The notes beneath the pieces are model-generated. The model did no database searches and was not told the origin of the DNA. It saw only the letters and a program-made list of their open reading frames with translations. 64,000 nt of DNA from positions 172,820 to 236,819 of the forward strand of contig NZ_JARXRO010000009.1 in NCBI RefSeq assembly GCF_029887935.1, read 5' to 3'. The translations under genes were made by a program, and so were the position numbers. This stretch comes from Luteimonas kalidii (GTDB taxonomy: Bacteria > Pseudomonadota > Gammaproteobacteria > Xanthomonadales > Xanthomonadaceae). Below, one piece after another: positions 18,571-26,821 of the stretch; position 1 is the stretch's first letter; every line of letters starts with the position of its first letter.

Positions 18571-19026
18571 TCAGCTCGCCGCCTTCATCGCGTGCTTGCG
18601 GTTGCGCATGATGTCGTGGCACTGGACCACCCGCGGCAGCAGGCGCTCGGCGGAGATGCGCGCCTCGGCAGGCGTGTCGTCGTCCGACACCGTTTCCTTG
18701 AACGCCTTGAGCAGACGGTCTTCCGATTCCTCGAGCTCGGCGACGTAGCCGTAGTTCGTGTCGCCCAGCGCGGCGCGCATCTTGCCGTACATCTGCTGCA
18801 TCGAACCCACCATGGTGCCGTGGTCGGCCGGATTGCCACCGGTCGCGGCCACGTCGGCGCTCAGGGCGGTGACGATCTCGCGCTTGTGGCCCGCCATCTG
18901 GTTGAACAGCGCAGCGAGCTCCGGATCCTTCACCTTGCCGGCCGCCTCGGTGTAGAACTCGCCGCCGTCGCGCGCGATTTCGATCAGGTCGTTGAGGCTG
19001 TGCTGGATCTTCTTTTCGGTACTCAT
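18571..19026 (-). CDS. DUF2383 ferritin-like four-helix-bundle protein
   Basis: A 151-residue all-helical protein of the DUF2383 (PA2169) family: MSTEKKIQHSLNDLIEIARDG, then GHKREIVTAL and paired C-terminal helices. Proteins of this family are often stress-induced and have a ferritin-like fold. The ATG at 19026 fits the family start. It ends at a shared terminator with the LysM gene. Confidence 0.85.
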   Translation of the reverse strand: MSTEKKIQHSLNDLIEIARDGGEFYTEAAGKVKDPELAALFNQMAGHKREIVTALSADVAATGGNPADHGTMVGSMQQMYGKMRAALGDTNYGYVAELEESEDRLLKAFKETVSDDDTPAEARISAERLLPRVVQCHDIMRNRKHAMKAAS

Positions 19027-19356
19027 CGTGTGGCTCCTCGAGATGTGATCCCCACTATCGGCCATCGGCGATCAATGCCGCGTGCAGTCCGCAGGCGGGA
19101 CTGAATCCAGCCTCAGCTTTGCCGCGTTGGCGTGAACGTTTTGAATCCGGGATGTCGAGGCTGATGCGGCCGCCGGGCGCGACGTCTCGTGGGTCATGCA
19201 GACAGTCGACGCGCGCTGGTCGGCTGCGCCGCATCACGCGCCTCCATCACGCGACCGATGCGCCGTGCCCGCGCATGTGCGAGCAAGGCGCCACGCATTC
19301 CGCCCTCGCGTCGCGCCTGCTGGCTGGCCGACGCGGAACACCCGCCTCGCGACACT
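19027..19356. other. gene-free gap
   Basis: 330 bp between the DUF2383 start and the end of the MerR-type gene. Short frames here do not look coding. It must hold the DUF2383 promoter, but I see no clear -35/-10 pair, repeat or RNA gene. Confidence 0.5.
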
Positions 19357-20274
19357 TCAGGACTGGAACGTGGCAGTCGGGCGCGCGCGCACGGTCGCGA
19401 AGCGGCGCTGGATCAGGCGCGCCAGGGCGGCTGGATCGGTGATGGCCTGGACGCGCTCGATCGCCAGCGCTTCGGCCAGGTAGCGCGCGTTGGCGCCGCC
19501 CAGCCAGACCGGGACGCCCGACGCGAGCGCGTCGTCGAGCAGGCGCAGCTGCGCCAGCGCAGCGGGCGCATGCCCCGGATCGATCGAACTGAGCGCCACC
19601 GCCGCAGCGCCGAGGCGCTCCGACACGCGCGCCAGTTCCACGGCGGGCAGTTCGGTGCCCAGATACAGCACCGGCGCCCCCGCATCGTGCGCGTACAGCG
19701 CCGCGCCCAGCAGGCCCAGTTCGTGCGGTTCGCCCGGCAGGGTGGCGAACAGCACCCGCGGCCGCTGTTCGCGCGGATGCTGGTTGAGCACCGACAGCAG
19801 GCGCGTGCGCAGCAGGCTGCTGACCAGGCGCTCCTGCGCGATCGCCAGCCGGCCGTCGGCCCAGCGCACGCCCACCTCGCGCAACAGCGGCATCACCACC
19901 CGCGCCACCAGTACCGAGGTAGGCAGGGTTGCGATCGCCACCGAGAGCTCGCGGTCGAACACGTCCACCCGGTAGTCGGCGATCGCATCGAGCATGCGCT
20001 CGGGCAGCACGTCCACACCGCCATAGCCGGCATGACGGCGTTCCTCGAGCATTCGATCGAGCGCCGCGTCGTCGAGACCGGCGAGGTCGCGGATCGGGTG
20101 GCCGCGATCGGTCAGCCGGTGCAGGCGGGTGAGGCGGTCGACCATCGCCGGGTCGTACAGCCGCCGCCCCTGTTCGTCGCGATGCGGCACCACGGCGCCG
20201 TGCCGGCGCTCCCAGGCGCGCAGGGTTTCGGGAGTGAGCCCGCTGAGTTCGGCGGCGGCCTTGACCGGGAACAT
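19357..20274 (-). CDS. MerR-family regulator with cobalamin-binding domain (CarH/LitR-like)
   Basis: A 305-residue regulator. Residues 1-70 are a MerR winged helix (FPVKAAAELSGLTPETLRAWERRHG). A helical four-helix segment (about 75-165) and a B12-binding Rossmann domain (about 170-290) follow. The lower-ligand motif GEPHELG gives His184. The upper-face motif is W138, nine residues, E148, then R149 where Thermus CarH has His142. Ala139 stands where CarH has His132, the residue that binds cobalt after photolysis. Spacing to His184 is the same as in CarH. It is thus a B12 binder that may not be a normal photoreceptor. It diverges from the fasciclin gene. Confidence 0.9.
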   Translation of the reverse strand: MFPVKAAAELSGLTPETLRAWERRHGAVVPHRDEQGRRLYDPAMVDRLTRLHRLTDRGHPIRDLAGLDDAALDRMLEERRHAGYGGVDVLPERMLDAIADYRVDVFDRELSVAIATLPTSVLVARVVMPLLREVGVRWADGRLAIAQERLVSSLLRTRLLSVLNQHPREQRPRVLFATLPGEPHELGLLGAALYAHDAGAPVLYLGTELPAVELARVSERLGAAAVALSSIDPGHAPAALAQLRLLDDALASGVPVWLGGANARYLAEALAIERVQAITDPAALARLIQRRFATVRARPTATFQS

Positions 20275-20283
20275 GTCAGGGAA

Positions 20284-20301
20284 TGTACAACCTACGTACA
20301 A
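20284..20301. promoter_or_regulatory. probable operator of the CarH-like regulator
   Basis: GTACAA is repeated at 20285-20290 and 20296-20301, an 11-bp period, and TGTAC/GTACA (20284-20288, 20296-20300) also form an inverted repeat. The site is 10 bp upstream of the regulator's ATG in the gap shared with the fasciclin gene. CarH-type proteins bind repeated sites on one helix face; assignment is inferred. Confidence 0.6.
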
Positions 20302-20371
20302 GGACTGATTGGACGACAGCATAACAGGGGCCGGCAGAGACTGGCGCCGCACCCTAAATCCGGAGTCACCC

Positions 20372-20911
20372 ATGTCCAAGTCATTCCATACGTCCCCTGG
20401 CCTGCGTCGCCTGGTCGCCGCGCTGGCGCTCGGCCTGTCCGCGCCGCTCGCGCTTGCCGCCCAGCCGGCGGCCACCGAGGCCGCCGCTCCCCAGGCGCAG
20501 GCCGATATCGTCGACACCGCCGTGGCCGCCGGGCAGTTCACTACCCTCGCCGCCGCGCTCCAGGCCGCCGGCCTGGTCGACACGCTCAAGGGCGCCGGTC
20601 CGTTTACGGTGTTCGCGCCCACCGACGAGGCGTTCGCGGCGCTGCCCGCGGGCACGGTGGAGAACCTGCTCAAGCCCGAGAACAAGGACCAGCTGGTCGC
20701 CATCCTCACCTACCACGTCGTCCCGGGCCGCTATCCGGCGTCCACCGTCGTCACGCTGGACGAAGCGACCACGGTGCAGGGCGGCAGCGTCGACATCGCC
20801 ACCGCCGGCAGTGGCGTAACGGTCGATGGCGCCAACGTCGTCACCGCGGACGTGGCCGCCAGCAACGGCGTGATCCATGTGATCGACAAGGTCCTGATGC
20901 CGGACGGCTGA
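20372..20911 (+). CDS. exported fasciclin-domain protein
   Basis: A 179-residue protein with a signal peptide (about residues 1-29, ending LALAAQPA) and one FAS1 domain. It has the usual FAS1 signatures [27 protein letters not shown] and [16 protein letters not shown]1 proteins act in surface adhesion. It diverges from the CarH-like gene and is followed after 53 bp by the DUF378 gene. The second FAS1 gene at 21510 is a clear paralogue ([16 protein letters not shown] is shared). Confidence 0.93.
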   Translation: MSKSFHTSPGLRRLVAALALGLSAPLALAAQPAATEAAAPQAQADIVDTAVAAGQFTTLAAALQAAGLVDTLKGAGPFTVFAPTDEAFAALPAGTVENLLKPENKDQLVAILTYHVVPGRYPASTVVTLDEATTVQGGSVDIATAGSGVTVDGANVVTADVAASNGVIHVIDKVLMPDG

Positions 20912-20964
20912 TCGGCCGGCACACGCGCACCCCACACCTACTCCCCGCACCCAGGAGACATTCC

Positions 20965-21192
20965 ATGAAAGCCCTCAACATCATCACCCTCGCACTCATC
21001 ATCGTCGGCGGCATCAACTGGGGCCTGGTCGGCGCCTTCCAGTTCGACCTCGTCGCCACGATCTTCGGCGGCCAGGACGCGCCGCTCGCCCGCGTCGTGT
21101 ACGTGCTGGTCGGCCTGTCGGCCCTGTGGCAGATCGTGCCGCTGATGCGCGCCGGCAGCGCCGGCGAAGTACGCGCCCAGGCCCACCGTTGA
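20965..21192 (+). CDS. DUF378 membrane protein
   Basis: A 75-residue inner-membrane protein of the YuzA/DUF378 family, with the hallmark IVGGINWGLVGAFQFDLVA between two helices (about 5-25 and 44-62). The ATG at 20965 has AGGAGA upstream. It lies between two fasciclin genes, probably in one transcript with the first. Confidence 0.92.
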   Translation: MKALNIITLALIIVGGINWGLVGAFQFDLVATIFGGQDAPLARVVYVLVGLSALWQIVPLMRAGSAGEVRAQAHR

Positions 21193-21509
21193 TTCCGCTG
21201 CGCGCCTGACGCCTGCGTTCACGGGCCGGACCGCGTACCGCGCGGCCCCCTGCCCGGGACCTTCGCACGCGGTTGGTGCACCGGGGTCGGAGTGGTCCTG
21301 TCCTTCACCGGACATGTCGCTTCGATCCCGGTTTTGTTCGCCGCGACGCGTCGATCGATATCGATCGCGCGCCGCGTTCCGGCCCACCACTACGCGGTGT
21401 CGTGTCGCACCAGTCGCGGCAGCACTGGAACGATCCTGCACCGCGCCATCTACGGGTAGCCGCGCAAGCGCCGCCTCCCTCTTTCCAGTGTCCAGAAGGA
21501 ACCGTCCCC
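21193..21509. other. intergenic region with 16-bp palindrome
   Basis: 317 bp without a gene. It contains a perfect 16-bp palindrome, CGATCGATATCGATCG, at 21352-21367, about 142 bp upstream of the second fasciclin gene. It may hold a separate promoter for that gene. Confidence 0.5.
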
Positions 21510-22148
21510 ATGAAGCTTCACGTCCTCACCCTTGCCCTGATGGGCGCCGTCGCGCTCAGCGCCTGCCAGAACGACACCGCCACCACCGACACCGCTGCGG
21601 CCGACGCCCAGACCGCGCCAATGACCGATGACGCCGCCGCTACCGACGCGGCCACCGCCCCGACCGACTATTCCGCGCAGGCGCCGGCGATGGATGCTGC
21701 GGCCAGCGGCGACATCGTCGATCTCGCCTCCGGTTCACCGGATCACAGCACCCTGGTCACTGCCGTACAGGCGGCCGGCCTGGTCGACACGCTCAAGGGC
21801 GCCGGACCGTTCACCGTGTTCGCGCCGACCAACGCCGCATTCGACAAGCTGCCCGCGGGCACCGTCGACGGCCTGCTCGAGCCGGCGGCGAAGGACGACC
21901 TCAGCGGCGTGCTGACCTACCACGTGGTGTCGGGCAACGTCGACGCCGCCGCGCTGACGCAGCAGATCGAGGCCGGCGGCGGCAGCGCCACGCTGACGAC
22001 CGTGCAGGGCGGCACGCTGACCGCCCGCGCCGACGGCGGCACCGTCACGCTCACCGACGCCAAGGGCAACACCTCCACCGTCACCACCGCGGATCTGCGC
22101 GGCAGCAATGGCGTGATCCACGTGATCGACACGGTGCTGATGCCGTAA
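21510..22148 (+). CDS. fasciclin-domain lipoprotein
   Basis: A 212-residue lipoprotein: the lipobox is LSAC with lipidated Cys19, followed by a low-complexity Ala/Thr/Asp linker (about 22-70). The FAS1 domain runs to the end ([39 protein letters not shown]). It would display FAS1 on the outer membrane. Compared with its paralogue at 20372 it gains a lipid anchor and an acidic linker. Three hairpins follow the stop. Confidence 0.93.
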   Translation: MKLHVLTLALMGAVALSACQNDTATTDTAAADAQTAPMTDDAAATDAATAPTDYSAQAPAMDAAASGDIVDLASGSPDHSTLVTAVQAAGLVDTLKGAGPFTVFAPTNAAFDKLPAGTVDGLLEPAAKDDLSGVLTYHVVSGNVDAAALTQQIEAGGGSATLTTVQGGTLTARADGGTVTLTDAKGNTSTVTTADLRGSNGVIHVIDTVLMP

Positions 22149-22170
22149 CGCGTTCATGCGGTGTCCTTGT

Positions 22171-22260
22171 CGGTGCCAGGCGGCACCGCGCCGGGCAGTA
22201 CCACGCGGACTCCTCGTCTGGTCCGCGTGTCCAGGGAGGCGGCTTCGGTCGCCTCCTTTC
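22171..22260 (+). terminator. three consecutive hairpins after fasciclin lipoprotein gene
   Basis: CGGTGCC/GGCACCG (22171-22188), CACGCGGAC/GTCCGCGTG (22202-22229) and GGAGGCG/CGCCTCC (22235-22256) are perfect stems in series. The last is followed by TTTC and is the likely rho-independent terminator. Confidence 0.75.
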
Positions 22261-22284
22261 TCGTGCCGGTCCCTCGTCCCTTGC

Positions 22285-22435
22285 GTAGCCCGGGTAAGCG
22301 AAGCGCACCCGGGGTTTGGGCACCCCACGCATCACCCTCACCATCATGGCGACGTTCTTCCCGGATGCGGCCTGCGGCCTTATCCGGGCTACACGCGACC
22401 GCCACGTAGCCCGGGTAAGCGAAGCGCACCCGGGG
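22285..22435. repeat. REP cluster: type A, inverted type B, type A
   Basis: Two type A elements (22285-22314 and 22406-22435) begin GTAGCCCGGGTAAGCGAAGC and end CACCCGGGG. Between them a type B element lies in the opposite orientation (22361-22392). The alternating orientation is that of a BIME-like mosaic. Confidence 0.88.
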
Positions 22436-22604
22436 TAGAGGACGCAACGTCTCCAATCATGGCGACGTCGTCCCGTAACCGACCTACAGCACTGCCCGGG
22501 TCGAGCGCGTCGCTGCAAGAAAGCGATGCCGCTGCGCCTTGCTTCACGATGCGTGGGCGGCGCTGCGGGTATGGTGGTTTGCGTACCCACATATGGTGTC
22601 CGCA

Positions 22605-22691
22605 ATGATCAAGTTCCTGGGCAAGAGCGCCTTCGTCATCTTCCTGATCGGCCTCGCCGTCGTGATCGGCCTGCTGATGCTGATCTTCTGA
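22605..22691 (+). CDS. small single-helix membrane peptide
   Basis: A 28-residue open frame: a short basic start (MIKFLGK) and one hydrophobic helix to the end (about residues 9-28, VIFLIGLAVVIGLL). An in-frame ATG at 22593 would add four residues. No strong ribosome site is seen. The shape is that of real bacterial small membrane proteins, but a family is not recognised. Confidence 0.45.
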   Translation: MIKFLGKSAFVIFLIGLAVVIGLLMLIF

Positions 22692-22795
22692 CCCGCGCTC
22701 GTGATGTACCGGCCACGGCGCCCGTGCCGGCCTGCTAGGCTGCGCCTGCGCGCCTCCGGACGGGGGCGCGACGCGACCCACGCCAGGACACTGCC

Positions 22796-23482
22796 ATGCA
22801 CGCACGCCTCGCATCCACGCTGGTCGCCGTGTTCCTCGCCATGAGCGCGATGGCCGCGGACGGGGTCGACACCGCATCCGTCGATATCGACCAGGACGGC
22901 CTCCGCTTCACGCGCGCGGCGAACGGTGCACAGGAGTTGCATACGCTCGAGGCCGGCCGGCTGGAACTGCGCAGTCCGGCGCGGCGCGACAATTTCCGGC
23001 ATCCTGACGGACAGCAGGTCACGCTCACCGCGCCGATGCTGCTGACGGAGATCGACAACACCCGCCCCTTCACCTTCACCGCGCGCGTGCGGCCGACATT
23101 GCACGAGACCTACGACGCCGGCACGCTGTACGTGTGGGCCAGCGGGACCTCGTGGCTGAAGATGGCGCTCGAGCGCGACGAACGCCGGCTCACCCGGATG
23201 GTCACCGTGCGCACGGAAGGCACCTCGGACGACAACAACCACGACGTCGTGACCGGTGACGCGGTCTACATGAAGATCTCCTCCGACGCGACGACGATCG
23301 GTTTCTACTACTCGCCCGACCGCCGGCAGTGGCAACTCGTGCGCCTGTACCGCAACGCGTATCCCGACCGGCTGTGGCTCGGGCTGAGCTCGCAGTCGCC
23401 GCTGGGCGAAGGCAATGCGACGGTGTTCGAGGATGTCGCGCTGGTCGATCGCGCGGTCTCCGACTTCCGCCTGGGCGAGTAG
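22796..23482 (+). CDS. exported DUF1349 (concanavalin-like) protein
   Basis: A 228-residue protein with a signal peptide (about residues 1-21, ending AMAAD). The rest is a DUF1349 beta-jelly-roll domain: TFTARVRPTLHETYDAGTLY, WLKMALERDE and IGFYYSPDRRQWQLVRLY. Such domains are related to glucanase-type lectin folds and may bind a carbohydrate; the enzyme activity is unknown. The ATG at 22796 is the only sensible start. Confidence 0.87.
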   Translation: MHARLASTLVAVFLAMSAMAADGVDTASVDIDQDGLRFTRAANGAQELHTLEAGRLELRSPARRDNFRHPDGQQVTLTAPMLLTEIDNTRPFTFTARVRPTLHETYDAGTLYVWASGTSWLKMALERDERRLTRMVTVRTEGTSDDNNHDVVTGDAVYMKISSDATTIGFYYSPDRRQWQLVRLYRNAYPDRLWLGLSSQSPLGEGNATVFEDVALVDRAVSDFRLGE

Positions 23483-23660
23483 CCGCCCGCGGAACATCGC
23501 GTGGTGCACGCTGGCCGGCGTGCGGCGCGCCGTCTCGACCGGACCCGCACCGCCCGGCGGTCGAGCGACCCGACGCGCCGCGATGCATGGCCGTCGCCCG
23601 CGCATTCGCGGCGGTGGAGGCGTTGACGCCACCCTGTCCCGCCGTACCGCAGACTGCGGG

Positions 23661-24884
23661 ATGCCCATGAGGACGCATCCCGCCATGGCCCTGCCTGTCC
23701 GCATCGCGACTGCCTTGCTGCTGGTGCTGGCGACCGTCGCGTGCACGCGGGAGCCGGACGTCGCAGGCGGCGACACCGATGCGGCGGCGAGCCGCGCACG
23801 CGCGACCGTGGGCGCGCGCGATGGATCGCTGCAGGCCTACTACGCGGCGCTGGTGGCCGAGCATGGCGAGGACATCGGCCTGTGTCCGCAGGCCGATTCG
23901 CCGCAGGCGGGGGCCTGCCCGGATGTCGACCTGCCCGGCGCCGCCCCCGCGCCGCGGCGCATCCTGCTGATGCTCGATGCCTCGGGTTCGATGGCCGGGC
24001 GGCTCGACGGCCGGCCCAAGCTGGCGATCGCGCAGGACGCCCTGCTCGCCTTCGCGTCGCGGCTGGAAGGCGACGTGCAGGTGGCGCTGCGCGTGTACGG
24101 GCACCGCGGCGGCAACCGCGAGCAGGACAAGCCCGGATCCTGCCGCGCCAGCGATCTGGTGCTGCCGTTCGCACCACGCGATCCCGCCGCGTTCGAAGCC
24201 GCCGTGCGCGCGTTCCGGCCGAGCGGGTTCACGCCGATCGCCGGCTCGCTGCAGGCCGCCGCGCGTGATTTCGGTCAGGGTGGTGCGACTGCGGAGGGCA
24301 ACGTGGTCTATCTCGTGTCCGACGGCATCGAGACCTGTGACGGCGACCCGGCCGCCGCGGCGCGCGCGCTGCGCACGTCGGACATCGGCGTGGTGGTGAA
24401 CGTGATCGGCTTCGACGTCGATGCCGCCGCCGAACGGCAGCTGCGCGAGGTGGCGAGCGCCGGCGGTGGCGAGTACCTGGCCGCGCGCGACCGCGACGCC
24501 CTGCTGCGCGTGTTCCAGCAGCGCCTGGCTGCGTTGAACGCGCGCTTCAACTGCCGCATCGGCACGGCGTCGAACGCGTTCAACCGCACCGTCGACACGC
24601 ATTCGGCACGCTTCAACTGCCTGGTGGACAAGGCCTCGCGCGAGTTCAACGCGATCGTCGCCGCGGCCTCGGACGACGCCAATGCCGGACGCGCCACGCC
24701 CGGACAGCGCCGGTACGCCATCGACCAGGCGCGTGCACGGCGCGCACGCATCGTCGAGCCGGCCCGCGCGGAACGCGACGCCGCCTTCGCCCGCGGACGC
24801 CAGGCGCGCGACCGGACCGTCGACGACGCACGCCGCGACCGCGACGACGCGCGCCGCGACGCGGAGGCCGAACGGCCCCGCTAG
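23661..24884 (+). CDS. VWA-domain lipoprotein with hendecad repeat
   Basis: A 407-residue envelope protein. The signal ends LATVAC with likely lipidated Cys28. The von Willebrand A domain (about 95-285) has the full metal site: DASGS, FTPIAGS and SDGIETCDGD. After it, the dipeptide FN recurs at residues 296, 307, 318 and 329, an exact 11-residue period that suggests a hendecad coiled coil, with two Cys in the repeats. The last 60 residues are very rich in Arg, Asp and Ala. Starts at 23661, 23667 or 23685 are possible. Role: probably metal-dependent protein binding in the periplasm. Confidence 0.85.
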   Translation: MPMRTHPAMALPVRIATALLLVLATVACTREPDVAGGDTDAAASRARATVGARDGSLQAYYAALVAEHGEDIGLCPQADSPQAGACPDVDLPGAAPAPRRILLMLDASGSMAGRLDGRPKLAIAQDALLAFASRLEGDVQVALRVYGHRGGNREQDKPGSCRASDLVLPFAPRDPAAFEAAVRAFRPSGFTPIAGSLQAAARDFGQGGATAEGNVVYLVSDGIETCDGDPAAAARALRTSDIGVVVNVIGFDVDAAAERQLREVASAGGGEYLAARDRDALLRVFQQRLAALNARFNCRIGTASNAFNRTVDTHSARFNCLVDKASREFNAIVAAASDDANAGRATPGQRRYAIDQARARRARIVEPARAERDAAFARGRQARDRTVDDARRDRDDARRDAEAERPR

Positions 24885-25085
24885 CGTCGGGCACCCCGCT
24901 GCGGTCCACGCTGCCGGGACCGGCCGGCCCGTCGCCGCTGCGATACAGCCGCCGACGGCCCGCATCGAAACGCCCGTGCATCCTCGGCCGCCACGCCGGC
25001 GCGCCGCGACGCGTTACGATGCGGCACCCCACGCCGTCCACTCCGTTCCCATGACGTCCCGCCCGCCCGCCGGCCCTCCGGCGGC

Positions 25086-25940
25086 ATGAGTCCGGCGCCG
25101 CCCCGCACCGGGGCCGACGCCGATCGCCGGATCGAACGCCTGCAGCCCTGGCTCGCCGCGCTGGGCAGCGCCCTGCTGCACGTGCTGTGCGTGCTGGTCG
25201 CGCTGCTGGCGCCGCCGATCACCATGACCTCGCCCGAAGGCGATCCGGCCGGCGGCAGTCCGGTGCAGGTCGAGTACATCGGCGACGGCACGCCCGTCCC
25301 CAGTCCCGCGCCCAGCGACACGCCGCCTTCGAGCGCGCCGTCCGAGGCGGCGCCCGCGGCCTCGCGCGTGCAGACCACGCCGGTACCGATCGCCGAGGAC
25401 CCGGTGCCGCCCACCGCGGACAGCGCATCCGACGCGCGCGTGCCGCCGCGTATTCCGCGTACCGCGCCGCGGCAGAGCGCACCGAGCCCCGCAGCCGCGC
25501 CGCCGCCCGCCAGCCGGCGTCGTGGCCACACCTGGGGCCAGCCGCCCGGCATGGCGGTGCAGGAATCCGCGCCGGTCAATGCCGGCCCCGCGCGTACGTC
25601 CGCGATCGACAGCGGCCGCAGCCGGGGCACCGCGTCCACATCCGAGCCGAGCCTGGAGGTCGCCGGCTACCAGGTGGTGTACGACACCCGCAGCGAGCGC
25701 CGCCTGCGCGAATGGCAGGCGCAGGGCATGACCGAGCTGTTCATCCCGCTACCGGGCACCCGCAACCTGATGGTCTGTCCGCTGGAAACCGCGCTCAAGC
25801 GCGAGTCGGGACCTTGTCGCCAGCTGCCGCCCGATTCGCCCGAACTCGACGCGATCGGCGACGCACGCGAGGTGATCAGCGTGCAGCAGGTGTACCGCCA
25901 GGGCGAGGTCGTCTGGCGCGGGCCGGGCGCCTACCGCTGA
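25086..25940 (+). CDS. TonB-like proline-rich membrane-anchored protein
   Basis: A 284-residue protein with a short cytoplasmic start, one membrane helix (about 21-43, AALGSALLHVLCVLVALLAPP) and a long Pro/Ala/Ser periplasmic stretch (about 65-185). A small C-terminal domain (from about 190, LEVAGYQVVYDTRSERRLRE) contains two Cys and an IPLPGTRNLMVCPLE segment. The plan resembles TonB, but the C-terminal domain is not a TonB domain I know. The function is not assigned. Confidence 0.7.
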   Translation: MSPAPPRTGADADRRIERLQPWLAALGSALLHVLCVLVALLAPPITMTSPEGDPAGGSPVQVEYIGDGTPVPSPAPSDTPPSSAPSEAAPAASRVQTTPVPIAEDPVPPTADSASDARVPPRIPRTAPRQSAPSPAAAPPPASRRRGHTWGQPPGMAVQESAPVNAGPARTSAIDSGRSRGTASTSEPSLEVAGYQVVYDTRSERRLREWQAQGMTELFIPLPGTRNLMVCPLETALKRESGPCRQLPPDSPELDAIGDAREVISVQQVYRQGEVVWRGPGAYR

Positions 25941-26016
25941 GTGTCCGCCGGTCCCGCGCGTGTCGGTCCTCCCGCGCGCGTCTCGTCCTCGCGGACGGGA
26001 TGACGCGGGTGCAGGA

Positions 26017-26565
26017 TCAGTCCTGGTCCTGCGGACGCGCCATGTCGCGGCTCCTCGTCTTCGCCTTCCAGGCTTCGTATTCGGCGCGGGTGATCGTGCC
26101 GTCGGGAGCGGTGTCGATGTCGTCGAAGCGTTCCAGCAGCTGCGAATGCGCCGACAGGTCGTTGCGGGTCACGCTGCCGTCGCCACGCGCGTTGAGTTCC
26201 GCATAGTCCGGCATCCGGTCGTTGCCGTAGTCGCGCACGGCCATGCCGGGCGGCTGGCCACGCTGCTCCGGGGCTCGGCTGGGCTGCACCTGCGGCTGGG
26301 CGGGCTGCAACAGCGGCCGCGCGGGCTGGTCGAGCGGGCGCGTGGGCCGATCCACCGGGCGCGTCGGCTGCACCACGGGGCGGGTGGGCGGATCCACCGG
26401 GCGCGCGGGCTGCGTCAGCGGTCGCGTGGGCTGGGTCAGGGCCGGGTTCGGCTGCGTCTCGGGCCGTCCCGTCGGCGGCGTGGTGGTGGGCTGCTGCGCG
26501 AACGCGGCGCCGGCCGCCATGGCGGCGGCGAGCGTGGTCGAGGCCAGGGTGTGGATGGTCTTCAT
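26017..26565 (-). CDS. exported proline-rich EF-hand protein
   Basis: A 182-residue secreted or periplasmic protein. A signal peptide (1-23, ending AFAQ) is followed by about nine imperfect six-residue repeats of the form QP(T/A)RP(L/V) (about 40-95), then two EF-hand-like loops, NARGDGSVTRNDL and DIDTAPDGTITRAEYE. It probably binds calcium. The repeat region is DNA-repetitive as well and may vary in length between strains. It converges on the TonB-like gene. Confidence 0.82.
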   Translation of the reverse strand: MKTIHTLASTTLAAAMAAGAAFAQQPTTTPPTGRPETQPNPALTQPTRPLTQPARPVDPPTRPVVQPTRPVDRPTRPLDQPARPLLQPAQPQVQPSRAPEQRGQPPGMAVRDYGNDRMPDYAELNARGDGSVTRNDLSAHSQLLERFDDIDTAPDGTITRAEYEAWKAKTRSRDMARPQDQD

Positions 26566-26821
26566 TCAAGTCTCCCTCCCGGGCGCAGCGGATGACCCGG
26601 AGGCGATGGATGGGCGGTCGGCCACCGGCCGGGATGGCGCGGTGCGATCCGAGAACACCACAGCCGGGCTTCGCGCCGTGTGCGCAAGCGCCTGCATCCG
26701 CCTCACGCGCCCTTACCAAGCCACGCAGTCCGCACTGCATGCCGCATTGCGCCGGGCCTGCGGGCCGGCTGAACAACGTGAACGCGATGCGCCATCGCCA
26801 GGACGACCGGTCGCATGCGCG

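Noticed and set aside
19055-19237. 60-codon minus-strand frame in the gap upstream of the DUF2383 gene
   Set aside because: No ribosome site, no recognisable pattern, and it overlaps the region that must hold the DUF2383 promoter.
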